Positions 9,610 through 18,467 of a stretch of 44,998 nucleotides of DNA are shown here, one piece after another. The position numbers and the translations under genes were made by a program. The notes below the pieces were generated by a model. That model made no database searches. It was not told where the DNA came from and was given only the letters and a program-made list of their open reading frames with translations. The stretch is from CAYVAP01 sp964343195 (lineage in GTDB: Bacteria; Bacteroidota; Bacteroidia; J057), in assembly GCA_964343195.1 (NCBI GenBank), contig CAYFIR010000042.1, forward strand, positions 1 to 44,998. The letters run 5' to 3'. Position 1 is the first letter of the stretch. Each line of letters opens with the position of its first letter.

Positions 9610-10054
9610 AATAAATAATGAATTGAGTAAATGGTAATAGAACTTTTTATGTAAAACTGTTGCCAGGGAGTCCTGGGGTATTGGGCCTTCCGAACCAGCT
9701 ATTTTCAACAGTTATTCTCTCGTCTTAATATTAAGTTAACCAATAGAGTTGAAATTTTTCCTCTACGAAGTTTTTTTCGTTTTGATGGTCAGCTGATGTG
9801 AACCTTGACAGAACTTGAGATTGGGGTACCCTGTGTTTCCTTTCATCACTCCAAATGGAGGGGAGGCTGGTATAAAAAAAAATATGTGTCACAAGGACTC
9901 TTTAAATTTAAGTATACACCTTTTTTTCTTTCGATTCAACAAAATTTCTAAGAGGAGATTCAATTTCCGGGTTTAAATCAAGACCCAAAGTGTGTTATGG
10001 ACATGGCATATTTTGCCAGAAAAGAAAGAACGAAAATGATCACATCTTAGCCAT
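9610..10054. promoter_or_regulatory. AT-rich leader/promoter region of the LamG gene
   Basis: 445 bp without a gene, between the BNR gene stop and the LamG start. It must hold the LamG promoter on the minus strand, but I cannot place a clear TAnnTTTG box. Visible structure: a perfect 12-bp palindrome CTTAATATTAAG (9724-9735), about 115 bp upstream of the start, and an ACGAA/TTCGT pair (9765-9780). Confidence 0.4.
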
Positions 10055-12556
10055 TCAGTCCATGACCCAAAAACGGCCAAAGCTCTGGGAGGCTTGATCC
10101 ACAAGGAGATAGTAGCCAGCAGAAAGCTCGGCTATTTCGATATCAGCGGTTTGTTTTGTGCCAGGAGCCGCAGTCACGGCCACTTTCTTAATGAGCCGTC
10201 CCTGAAGGTCCCTAAGGTCAATGCTCGTAACAGGTGAATGGGGAGTAAATGTCAACTGGATGGTTTCCTGTCCTTTGCTGACCGGATTGGGCCATAGATG
10301 AAAATTACTCGACGAGGATTGCATTTCCCCGATATTCGTAAGCGGGGTGAGGGCTTCAAAGCGCAACATCCCATAGCCATAGGTGCCAAACTCGACCACA
10401 TTGGTCTCAGCGATGATGTTGACCGAGGTAACATCAACATTGGGGATAGGTTCATCAAATAGCTCATACCAGCGATCATACTGCGCTGCATAGACCCAGA
10501 TGCCTCCAGTGCCACATGCTGCGAATACAAACTGATCATCTGGCGAAACGGCAAAATCCCGGATGCGGTACACATCCAGATTGGTGGCATGATTGGTAAA
10601 GGTTTGGCCGCCATCTTGAGAGATGAAGAATCGATTGCCTATCCCGGCATAGTAGACGAGGTTTGGATCAACCTGAGAGGTCTGGATGGTATGGTTGGCC
10701 TTGTGCCAGGTATTCTCCCCCGTTGGAGCCTGCCCACTGATAACAGCTCGGTTAAAGGTGTTGCCGCCATCATGAGAATAGTAGAAATTCCCGTTCAGAG
10801 TGGAAACATACCACCTGTTCCGGTCCGCTTTGCTGTAGCCAAAACCAGAGATATTGGCGTTGAACTGGTAGGGATGGTTGCTGCTTATGAGACTGTTGGA
10901 AAAAAGCCTGAATTTTTTCAACTGGGTATATCCACCGATATACACCGCGTCTTCGGTGGTATCTGGCGACTCAACCATGCAGGAGGCCCACCAGTTCCCG
11001 GTGAAATTCTTTTCCCTCCTGACTCCTCCTGAATAACCAAAATTGGGCTGATGAAATATGCTGCCAAAGTACATCCAGGTCCAAACGCTCTTTTCGCCAT
11101 TGGCGAGGGTAACCCGTAGCCCATCGGTGCTCCGTACTTCGGTAGTTCCCGAAACTTCATCGTGAGTGAAGCCCCGTGTCCCACGGTCCTGTGTAGCCGC
11201 AAAGCTGGTTTCGTATAGACTGCTGGCGTCAGAATCGTACACCAGCAGGTTGCTGGCTTTATTATTCAGGGAGATATAGGAGTTGATGTCTTCCGGAGTG
11301 TAGGACATAAAGGCGCCAAAGTCGCCTCCAATGAAGTGGAAGGTGCTTCCATCAGCTTTGGTGTACATTTTCATGTGCTCCATGTCCCAACCCAGTCGGT
11401 GGCCTGTCCCGGAGAAGCTGGCTCCGAAATCATTGGAAATGTTGCAGTCCAGGTAGCCCCGGAAGATAATAGCAGGGTTGTCGGGGTGAACGGTACGTGG
11501 TACGCGATCCCCGGACGTTTCATATGGTGCAGAATTCAGCCGGGTGTTGGTCCAGGAGTTTCCCTGATCGTTGGAGTAAAAAACGCTCTCCCCATGGGCG
11601 AGGTATAGATGGTCGGTACTGTCATGATACGTCCCAAATGCTCTGGCAATATCAGGGAGTGTCGTGGTATCGGTCCCTACCAGGATAAAGTCAGGATCAT
11701 CGGCCCCCATTCGGTAGGTTTCGACTATTCCGGAGGCTTTTTCGATGACCATCAGGTATAGATCAGAAGAATTGGGGAGGCTGATGACCTTGAGCCGGTA
11801 GTTCTGCTCGGGAATCCATTGTAGGGAAGAGGGAGTGTAGGTCTTTCCATCGGTGGTGAACGATACATTTCCCGTGTCTGGGGGGAAGGAGAGCAGGGCC
11901 AGTCGTTGGCCATTGCTCCGGTTCTGAACCGCTGCGTCGTCCCAGGTTAACCCGAAGTTGAAGCCTGAGGCAGTGGCCCATTGCCAACTCGCGCCCTCAT
12001 CAACGGAGTATTGCATTCCGGTACTGGCAGATCGCACAAAGACGGACCCACCTGAGTCGGTATTGATAATGTCCAGGCTCCGTCGCCAGCGATAGCCCAT
12101 CAGGGTTTCCTTGCTATTGATGAGATTCCAGGAAGTGTTTTGCGGAGTTTGCTCGTCGCGGTCGATACGCCACAGGTGACCCGCTTCCGAAACGGCGTAT
12201 AGTTTGTCTTGTGCCTGATCATAGGCGCTGTACAGGATGCGATATCCCAGGTTGGAAGAGGAAAATTCTGGTTGGGTCCAGTTCCCTTTCAGAAGCCCAC
12301 CTATGTATTCGCTATAGCCGCGATCTGCTCGGGTACTTTCACTTTCGGTTGCCTGCCGGCGTAGGTAGCGATCCGTTTTTCGCTGTTCAACGGCTCTTTC
12401 TTCCTCTGTGACGATATATTCGGGTGGATGCTCTTTCCCTTCTTCTTCGGTGTAATCTGAATACTCTACAGGCATTGTGCCGGCCTTCGGAGGTCGGGTT
12501 TCAGAGGGTTGGCAGGCTGCCAGTGTTATCAGGAATATGAGTAGTGGCCTGTTCAT
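10055..12556 (-). CDS. BNR/Asp-box beta-propeller protein with lipobox and T9SS-like C-terminus
   Basis: An 833-residue protein of unknown function. The N-terminus reads as a lipoprotein signal (FLITLAAC, Cys15, followed by a charged linker to about residue 90). From about 100 to 730 there are repeated Asp-box motifs of the form S-x-D-x-G-x-(S/T)-(W/F): YSVDEGASW, YSNDQGNSW, YSHDGGNTF, ISQDGGQTF and others. These indicate a sortilin/sialidase/GH74-like propeller. I do not see the N-terminal signature of GH74 xyloglucanases, so enzymatic activity is not claimed. The last 85 or so residues (LWPNPVSKGQ...FWVMD) look like a T9SS type A sorting domain, an unusual combination with a lipobox. It lies between the intact LamG gene and its truncated copy, all on one strand. 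Confidence 0.78.
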   Translation of the reverse strand: MNRPLLIFLITLAACQPSETRPPKAGTMPVEYSDYTEEEGKEHPPEYIVTEEERAVEQRKTDRYLRRQATESESTRADRGYSEYIGGLLKGNWTQPEFSSSNLGYRILYSAYDQAQDKLYAVSEAGHLWRIDRDEQTPQNTSWNLINSKETLMGYRWRRSLDIINTDSGGSVFVRSASTGMQYSVDEGASWQWATASGFNFGLTWDDAAVQNRSNGQRLALLSFPPDTGNVSFTTDGKTYTPSSLQWIPEQNYRLKVISLPNSSDLYLMVIEKASGIVETYRMGADDPDFILVGTDTTTLPDIARAFGTYHDSTDHLYLAHGESVFYSNDQGNSWTNTRLNSAPYETSGDRVPRTVHPDNPAIIFRGYLDCNISNDFGASFSGTGHRLGWDMEHMKMYTKADGSTFHFIGGDFGAFMSYTPEDINSYISLNNKASNLLVYDSDASSLYETSFAATQDRGTRGFTHDEVSGTTEVRSTDGLRVTLANGEKSVWTWMYFGSIFHQPNFGYSGGVRREKNFTGNWWASCMVESPDTTEDAVYIGGYTQLKKFRLFSNSLISSNHPYQFNANISGFGYSKADRNRWYVSTLNGNFYYSHDGGNTFNRAVISGQAPTGENTWHKANHTIQTSQVDPNLVYYAGIGNRFFISQDGGQTFTNHATNLDVYRIRDFAVSPDDQFVFAACGTGGIWVYAAQYDRWYELFDEPIPNVDVTSVNIIAETNVVEFGTYGYGMLRFEALTPLTNIGEMQSSSSNFHLWPNPVSKGQETIQLTFTPHSPVTSIDLRDLQGRLIKKVAVTAAPGTKQTADIEIAELSAGYYLLVDQASQSFGRFWVMD

Positions 12557-12775
12557 TGGTTTCGTTACTGACCCTGGTAGGAAGAGGATCTAAAGCAATT
12601 GGAAAGAGGTAAGCAGGTTGGGGAAATGGGGGGTGAGTGATATTTGATCTATTCTATCGAATCCCTCCTTGGGAACCTTTTCCATTCAATAGCTAAATTT
12701 TGCAGGAATTAGCTGGCAGGGAAGTGTAACTATCGGTCAAATGGAGGGGCATAATCATTCATTTGCTCACAAAGC
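12557..12775. promoter_or_regulatory. Promoter region of the BNR gene
   Basis: About 220 bp upstream of the BNR start, read on the minus strand. It contains C-rich runs (CACCCCCC and TTTCCCC around 12615-12640) that loosely resemble, but do not match, the C-run motif in front of susC and GH2. I cannot place a clear -7 box. Confidence 0.3.
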
Positions 12776-12816
12776 AAAGCGGGGTCGCCCTTTTGAAAAG
12801 GCAAACCCGCTTTTTT
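12776..12816. terminator. Bidirectional terminator hairpin
   Basis: AAAGCGGG (12776-12783) pairs with CCCGCTTT (12806-12813); the inner CTTTT/AAAAG arms extend the stem. A run of six T follows on the plus strand and a broken T-run on the minus strand. It lies just past the stop of the truncated LamG copy. Confidence 0.7.
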
Positions 12817-12834
12817 ACACCCTGGAAAAGAGGA

Positions 12835-13215
12835 CTATCGTACCATCAGCTTGGTCGCGAAAGACTGACCATTGTTGCGGATGATGGCGATGTACATATT
12901 AGGCTGCAACTGATGCTTGATAGCGGCAGCGTCAACCTTGTCGATGTTCATGACCTGCTTGCCGGTTACAGTGATTACTTCGAGAGAATAGTTCTCACCA
13001 GGTTGAAGGTTTTGAAGGTAGAACGCACCATTTGCTTCAAATATAGATGGTTGAACCAAGTCAGTACCAGCGATGTTGGCTCCAGTACCGATGGTAACAC
13101 CTTTGGCAGCCAGGAAATCAACTTCATCCTGTGCCAGCGCCTTGTCATAGATGTTCACTTCGTGAATGGTCCCCAACCAGAAAGCATCTCCATTGTATCC
13201 ACCACGGCCCAGCAT
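12835..13215 (-). pseudogene. 5'-truncated duplicate of the LamG/T9SS gene
   Basis: The 126 codons align end to end, without gaps, with the C-terminal third of the LamG protein encoded at 8599-9609, including GTIHE-NIYDKAL, NIAGTD and the closing RNNGQSFATKLMVR. At the DNA level the last 62 bp (12836-12897) are identical to 8600-8661. Homology stops sharply near 13210-13215, and upstream DNA is unrelated. There is no signal peptide, no N-terminal half of the LamG fold and no plausible start, so this is a gene remnant. Its old terminator is still in place (12776-12816). It probably arose by tandem duplication followed by a deletion or rearrangement that brought in the promoter region of the GH2 gene now at 13377. 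Confidence 0.85.
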
Positions 13216-13240
13216 TGCCCGATATGATGTTTTCGATGAT

Positions 13241-13275
13241 TGATTTTATCCCCCGCTTTGATGACTACTTCCCCC
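13241..13275 (+). promoter_or_regulatory. C-run direct repeat upstream of GH2 (candidate HTCS site)
   Basis: TGATTTTATCCCCC (13241-13254) is followed by a second C-run (ACTTCCCCC, ending 13275), with 21 bp between the starts of the two C-runs. The first 14 bases are identical, and in the same orientation relative to the downstream gene, to a site upstream of susC. Two half-sites about two helical turns apart fit AraC-type DNA binding. Function is inferred. Confidence 0.45.
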
Positions 13276-13376
13276 GTTTTATCAGAGAATAAATAGCATT
13301 TTGGGAAGAGTGGAAGACCGCAAAGGAAATCCCCCAAGACTGTTTCTGTTTCCACCATTCCTATACTACTCCCACG

Positions 13377-15806
13377 ATGAGACCTACTAGAACTTTCCCA
13401 TTATCATTTTTTGCTCTTTGGATATGGCTCACAATCTGTCCGGCGATGGCCCAGCAGCCCTCTGAGCGAAAGCAGTTGTTTGACCATGACTGGAAATTCT
13501 TCCTCGGCGATGCAGGCGCTGCCGGCTCCGAAGGGTACAGCGACAGGCAATGGCGCACCCTTGACCTGCCCCATGACTGGAGCATTGAAGGCGAATTCAA
13601 CGCTGAGTATCCCACCTCTGGCGGTGGGGGCTACGTACAGGCCGGAATTGGCTGGTATCGCAAGACCTTTGAGGTGCCCGCTTCCTGGGAAGGCCAGAAT
13701 GTCTCGATTTACTTCGAAGGTGTGTACATGAACGCCGAGGTCTTCATCAACGGCCAATCCCTGGGCGTACATCCCTATGGCTACACCTCTTTCACCCATG
13801 ACCTTAGCCCCTTTCTGCATTTCGGAGAAGAAAACGTCATAGCAGTGCGTGTCGACAATTCCCAGCAAACCAACTGCCGCTGGTACAGCGGGTCCGGCAT
13901 TTATCGGCACGTCTGGCTCCGTGTTACCCATCCCATTCACATCCCTCAGTGGGGCGTAGCCATTACCACGCCCGAGATTAGCAGCAAGCGGGCCACGGTG
14001 GAGATTCGTACCAGGGTCAAAAATGAAACCGATGTGCTGCAACAGGTCGAACTTTCGACCCATCTATCCAGAAGGGGCAGGGAGGAGGAAACACCCAGAT
14101 CCATCGCCAAATCTCAAACCACCATTGACGTGCAACCGGGCGAAGAACGTGAAGTGCTCCAGACCTTTCGCATCAAAAAAACTGCGCTCTGGACTCCCGA
14201 AACCCCTAACCTGTATGAAGCCCAACTCAGCATCACCCAGAACGGCGAGACGCTGGATGGAGTGGAAATCCCTTTTGGCGTTCGCACCATTTCCTTCAGT
14301 GCCGAAGAAGGCTTCAAACTCAACGGAGAATCGGTCATCTTCAACGGTGGCTGTGTCCACCACGACAACGGCTGCCTCGGGGCCAAAGCCTATGACCGCG
14401 CCGAGGAGCGCAAGGTCGAACTCCTGAAAGCTGCTGGTTTCAATGCCGTTCGCACATCCCACAATCCGCCTTCAGAGGCCTTTCTCGAAGCATGCGACCG
14501 ACTGGGACTGCTGGTCATCGACGAGATTTACGACGGCTGGAGGGACGAAAAAACGCCCTTCGACCATCACCTCTACATCGACGAGTGGTGGCAACGCGAT
14601 GTCGCTTCCATGGTGCTCCGAGACCGCAACCATCCCTCTATCGTCATGTGGAGCAGCGGCAACGAAATCATTGAGCGCACCAATCCCGAGGCAGTCGAAA
14701 CCGCCGATATGCTCAATTCCTACATTCGTTCACTTGACCCTACCCGTCCCGTTACCTCGGCCATGACAACCTGGGGGCAAGGCTGGGAAATCTTCGATCC
14801 GCTCTTTGCGACGCATGATGTGGGGGGCTACAACTATCAGCTTCACTATGCTGAATCTGATCACGAGCGAGTGCCCTCCCGCATAATCCTTCAGACCGAG
14901 TCCTATCCCAAGGATGCCTTCTTTTGCTGGGATATGGCGGACAAGCACGATTATATCATTGGGGATTTTGTCTGGACAGCGATGGATTATCTGGGCGAAT
15001 CGGGCATCGGACGCTATTACTATCCTGGCGAACCTGATGGTGAGCACTGGGAAGCCGAACTGTTTCCCTGGCATGGTGCCTACTGCGGCGACATCGACTT
15101 GCTGGGATGGCGCAAGCCCATTTCGCATTACCGCGACATGCTCTACAATGGCGACGAGATGCTCTACCTGGCCGTACGCGAGCCCAATCCCCACGATGGA
15201 AAGATCAAGCTCACCTCCTGGGCGGTGTGGCCTACCTGGGAAAGCTGGACCTGGCCTGGCTATGAAGGTCAAGATGTCGAGGTCGAGGTCTATTCTCGCT
15301 ACCCCAAAGTCCGGTTATACCTCGACGGCAAACTCATCGGAGAGCAGCCTACCACCCGAGCCGAGGAATTCAAAGCCACCTTCTCTGTTCCCTATCAGCC
15401 GGGCGAGTTGAAAGCCGTAGGTGTAGTGGATGGGGAAGAACACTCTCCCGCTGTGCTCAAAACCGCATCCGGAGCTGCGAAAATTCAGTTACACGCCGAC
15501 CGAATCGCCATCCACGCTGATGGGCAGGATTTGTCCTTCGTGATCGTGGAGATTTTGGATGAAAATGGAGTGCTGCAAGCCGACGCGGAGCATGAACTTC
15601 AATTCGAGGTGGAAGGCCCAGGCAGCATCATCGCCGTGGACAACGGCGACCTCCGAGACACGGATTCCTACGTGGGGACTACCCGCCATGCCTGGAATGG
15701 GCGTGCAATGGTGGTTGTCAAAAGCTCGGATGCTGCTGGGGAGATCAGGCTTTCTGTAAGTTCTCCAGGGTTGGAAGGGGCTTCCTTGATTATTTCCAGC
15801 AAATAA
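13377..15806 (+). CDS. GH2 family glycoside hydrolase, probable beta-galactosidase
   Basis: An 809-residue exported GH2 enzyme. Signal peptide 1-25 (ICPAMAQ); sugar-binding jelly roll (about 35-215, with LDLPHDWSIEGEF and GVYMNAEVFINGQSLG); immunoglobulin-like domain (about 220-325); TIM barrel with acid/base E430 (WSSGNEI) and nucleophile E508 (ILQTESY). The C-terminal part matches DUF4982 followed by a GH2 C-terminal Ig-like domain. This architecture is usual for Bacteroidota PUL beta-galactosidases, though related enzymes include beta-glucuronidases and arabinosidases, so the substrate is tentative. No lipobox or T9SS tail is seen, so it is probably periplasmic. The GH51 gene follows 46 bp downstream as an operon partner. 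The candidate regulator site at 13241-13275 is in its promoter region. Confidence 0.92.
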   Translation: MRPTRTFPLSFFALWIWLTICPAMAQQPSERKQLFDHDWKFFLGDAGAAGSEGYSDRQWRTLDLPHDWSIEGEFNAEYPTSGGGGYVQAGIGWYRKTFEVPASWEGQNVSIYFEGVYMNAEVFINGQSLGVHPYGYTSFTHDLSPFLHFGEENVIAVRVDNSQQTNCRWYSGSGIYRHVWLRVTHPIHIPQWGVAITTPEISSKRATVEIRTRVKNETDVLQQVELSTHLSRRGREEETPRSIAKSQTTIDVQPGEEREVLQTFRIKKTALWTPETPNLYEAQLSITQNGETLDGVEIPFGVRTISFSAEEGFKLNGESVIFNGGCVHHDNGCLGAKAYDRAEERKVELLKAAGFNAVRTSHNPPSEAFLEACDRLGLLVIDEIYDGWRDEKTPFDHHLYIDEWWQRDVASMVLRDRNHPSIVMWSSGNEIIERTNPEAVETADMLNSYIRSLDPTRPVTSAMTTWGQGWEIFDPLFATHDVGGYNYQLHYAESDHERVPSRIILQTESYPKDAFFCWDMADKHDYIIGDFVWTAMDYLGESGIGRYYYPGEPDGEHWEAELFPWHGAYCGDIDLLGWRKPISHYRDMLYNGDEMLYLAVREPNPHDGKIKLTSWAVWPTWESWTWPGYEGQDVEVEVYSRYPKVRLYLDGKLIGEQPTTRAEEFKATFSVPYQPGELKAVGVVDGEEHSPAVLKTASGAAKIQLHADRIAIHADGQDLSFVIVEILDENGVLQADAEHELQFEVEGPGSIIAVDNGDLRDTDSYVGTTRHAWNGRAMVVVKSSDAAGEIRLSVSSPGLEGASLIISSK

Positions 15807-15852
15807 TCCTACATTTCCTTCAACACAGAATCCCGATACAATCCTAAGCCAC

Positions 15853-18453
15853 ATGCAGAAACAGATCAAACGCACAATCCTCGGATTGCTATTACTCACT
15901 TCAATTCCATTCCTACAGGCCCGGACCGATCACTTTGTCGATCCACCTGACTCGGCCTATCTCTTTGCCTACTCCCGTGACGAAGGCCGCAGTGGATTGC
16001 TGCTTGCCTACAGCATCGACCAGGAAAACTGGATGGGCATAGGCCCACACCATCGCTTCCTGTTCTCCGACTTTGGGCGCTGGGGCAGCCAAAAACGCAT
16101 GTTTGACCCCTATCTGTTCCGGGACGAAGAGGGCATGTGGCACTGCGTCTGGGCGCTGAATGATGACATCACCCAGATTGCCCATTCCGCTTCAGCCAAC
16201 CTCATCGACTGGGATCCGCAGGTTTACCCCGAGGTCATGTACGAGGCTCAGATTGAGAAGCCGGAGGTATCCCGATCCGGCAGTGGGTACCTCATCACCT
16301 GGGAACGCCCCGGAAAGGGAATTTTCAGTATCAGTACCGCCGACTGGAAAGCATTTTCCCCGACCAACCCTTTCGGTAGTACTGGCAGGCTGAATGACCG
16401 CATCAAGGCTGAAATCGACAATCAGGTCTATGAGGGAAATGTGAACAAGGTCTCCTGGGAACTGATCGAGTCCCTGATCAGGCAGCAGGAATGGGAGGTG
16501 CAGCATGAGCGCGAAAGAGCTGAAAGCATGGCCGACGATCCTGTCCGGTTTGCGCGATTAGAGGCCGTCGATATGGACATTTCGCTCCGTCTGGATCAGG
16601 AGAAAGAAATCAGCGACATGTTGATGGGGATTTTCTTCGAAGACATCAGCCGCGCTGCCGATGGAGGGCTCTACGCCGAGCTGATCCAAAACCGCGACTT
16701 CGAATACGATCCTGGCGACCGACTGGGCCGCGACGCAGAATGGAACGCCTGGTCGGCCTGGTCCTGGGAAGGCGATAAGTACGGCTTCATCATCGACTCC
16801 ATCGAACCGATTCACGAAAACAATCTGCACTACGCCCTGCTGGACGGAACCCCAGAGGGTAGGGGACTGGTAAACGAAGGCTGGGATGGCATTGCCATCG
16901 AAGCAGGCGAAACCTACGATTTCTCCCTTTTTGCCCAATCAATCGAGGGCGGAAACAGGGAAATATTGGTGCGGCTGACCTCTGCAAATGGCGAAGAGGT
17001 GTACGGCGAAGTGCGCATCCGTCGGATCGGCAGCAAGTGGAAAAAGTACGAGGCGACGCTCACCGCCAGTGCGACGACCGATCAGGCTCAGCTCGAAATC
17101 ATTCCCCAAACAGGCGGAAAGCTGGCCCTGGACATGATCTCCCTGTTTCCCACCAGGACCTACATGGGGCATGAAAACGGCCTTCGTCCGGATCTGGCCG
17201 AGGCCATCGAAGGCCTGAATCCGAAATTTGTGCGCTTCCCCGGTGGCTGCGTCGCCCACGGCGACGGACTCCACAACATCTACCGTTGGAAAAACTCCAT
17301 CGGTCCGCTGGAATCCCGCCTGCCAATGCGCAACATCTGGAACTACCATCAGACCCTGGGACTGGGTTACTTCGAATACTTCCAGTTCTGCGAAGACCTC
17401 GGCGCAGAGCCCGTGCCAGTCCTGGCGGCTGGTGTCCCCTGCCAGAACTCCGGCGATGGCGGCCACGGACAGTGTGGTGGCATCCCGATGGACGAAATGG
17501 ACGGGTATGTCCAGGATGTGCTCGACCTCATCGAGTACGCCAACGGCCCAGAGACCTCTGAGTGGGGCGCGAAACGAGCCGCCGCCGGACACCCAGAGCC
17601 ATTTAACCTGACATACCTCGGCATCGGCAACGAAGACCTGATCACGGACATCTTCGAAGAGCGCTTTACCATGATCTACGAAGCTGTGCGCGAGCAGTAT
17701 CCCGAAATTGTGGTGATTGGCACGGTGGGGCCGTTTTATCGTGGAAGTGACTACGAATACGGCTGGGACCTGGCCCGAAAGCTCGAAGTGCCCATGGTGG
17801 ATGAGCACTACTACCAGCCTCCTGGGTGGTTCATCAACAACCAGGATTACTACGACCAGTATGACCGCAATGGCCCCAAGGTGTACCTGGGCGAATATGC
17901 CGCTCACGTGCCCCGCCGTCGGATGAACATCGAGACCGCCCTTAGCGAGGCCCTCTACCTGACCGCTGTCGAGCGCAACGCCGATGTGGTGGAGATGACC
18001 TCCTTCGCGCCGCTATTGGCCAAGGAAGAGCGCACCAACTGGAACCCCGACCTGATCTACTTCAACAACACCGAAGTCAAGCCTACCGTGGATTACTACG
18101 TGCAGCAGCTGTTCGGGCAGCATGCTGGCGACAGCTACATCCCCAGTCGGGTGGTTTTGTCCAACAACTGGGGCGAGGTCAGGGAGCGAATCGGCGTTTC
18201 CGTAGTAAAAGACAGCGAAACGGGTGATGTCATTGTGAAGCTCGTCAACCTGCTGCCTGTGCAGGTGCGCACCCATCTGGATTTGAGTTCACTAGACATG
18301 GAGGCCCATATGACGACGATTTCCTATCTCACCGGGCAGCCGCAGGAAGAAAACCTCAAGCCTGAAAGGATGTCGGTACAGGTTGGGGAGCGCTTTTCAC
18401 TCAGCCTGAATCCCCATTCGTTTTATGTCTTTCGGGTGAAGACCGGGGAGTAA
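15853..18453 (+). CDS. GH51 alpha-L-arabinofuranosidase with N-terminal GH43-like fragment
   Basis: An 866-residue exported enzyme. After a signal peptide (1-23, IPFLQA), residues of about 30-180 resemble part of a GH43-type five-bladed propeller (DPYLFRDEEGMWH, AHSASANLIDW). Too short to be a full GH43, it is probably structural or non-catalytic. A helical linker (about 185-240) leads into GH51: a beta-sandwich/CBM-like insert (about 290-430) and the barrel with acid/base E594 (GIGNEDL) and nucleophile E681 (YLGEYAAH), ending in the C-terminal beta domain. Expected role: removal of alpha-L-arabinofuranose from imported oligosaccharides in the periplasm. It is co-transcribed with the GH2 gene upstream (46 bp) and converges on GH43, with only 14 bp between stops. 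Confidence 0.92.
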   Translation: MQKQIKRTILGLLLLTSIPFLQARTDHFVDPPDSAYLFAYSRDEGRSGLLLAYSIDQENWMGIGPHHRFLFSDFGRWGSQKRMFDPYLFRDEEGMWHCVWALNDDITQIAHSASANLIDWDPQVYPEVMYEAQIEKPEVSRSGSGYLITWERPGKGIFSISTADWKAFSPTNPFGSTGRLNDRIKAEIDNQVYEGNVNKVSWELIESLIRQQEWEVQHERERAESMADDPVRFARLEAVDMDISLRLDQEKEISDMLMGIFFEDISRAADGGLYAELIQNRDFEYDPGDRLGRDAEWNAWSAWSWEGDKYGFIIDSIEPIHENNLHYALLDGTPEGRGLVNEGWDGIAIEAGETYDFSLFAQSIEGGNREILVRLTSANGEEVYGEVRIRRIGSKWKKYEATLTASATTDQAQLEIIPQTGGKLALDMISLFPTRTYMGHENGLRPDLAEAIEGLNPKFVRFPGGCVAHGDGLHNIYRWKNSIGPLESRLPMRNIWNYHQTLGLGYFEYFQFCEDLGAEPVPVLAAGVPCQNSGDGGHGQCGGIPMDEMDGYVQDVLDLIEYANGPETSEWGAKRAAAGHPEPFNLTYLGIGNEDLITDIFEERFTMIYEAVREQYPEIVVIGTVGPFYRGSDYEYGWDLARKLEVPMVDEHYYQPPGWFINNQDYYDQYDRNGPKVYLGEYAAHVPRRRMNIETALSEALYLTAVERNADVVEMTSFAPLLAKEERTNWNPDLIYFNNTEVKPTVDYYVQQLFGQHAGDSYIPSRVVLSNNWGEVRERIGVSVVKDSETGDVIVKLVNLLPVQVRTHLDLSSLDMEAHMTTISYLTGQPQEENLKPERMSVQVGERFSLSLNPHSFYVFRVKTGE

Positions 18454-18467
18454 CAAGAATTAGCTTC

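Noticed and set aside
10055..12556. GH74 xyloglucanase
   Set aside because: Asp-box repeats are present, but the N-terminal GH74 signature and catalytic aspartates in their usual context could not be found.
16939..17907. Open frame of 322 codons on the minus strand
   Set aside because: Antisense to the GH51 catalytic domain, which has all expected catalytic residues.
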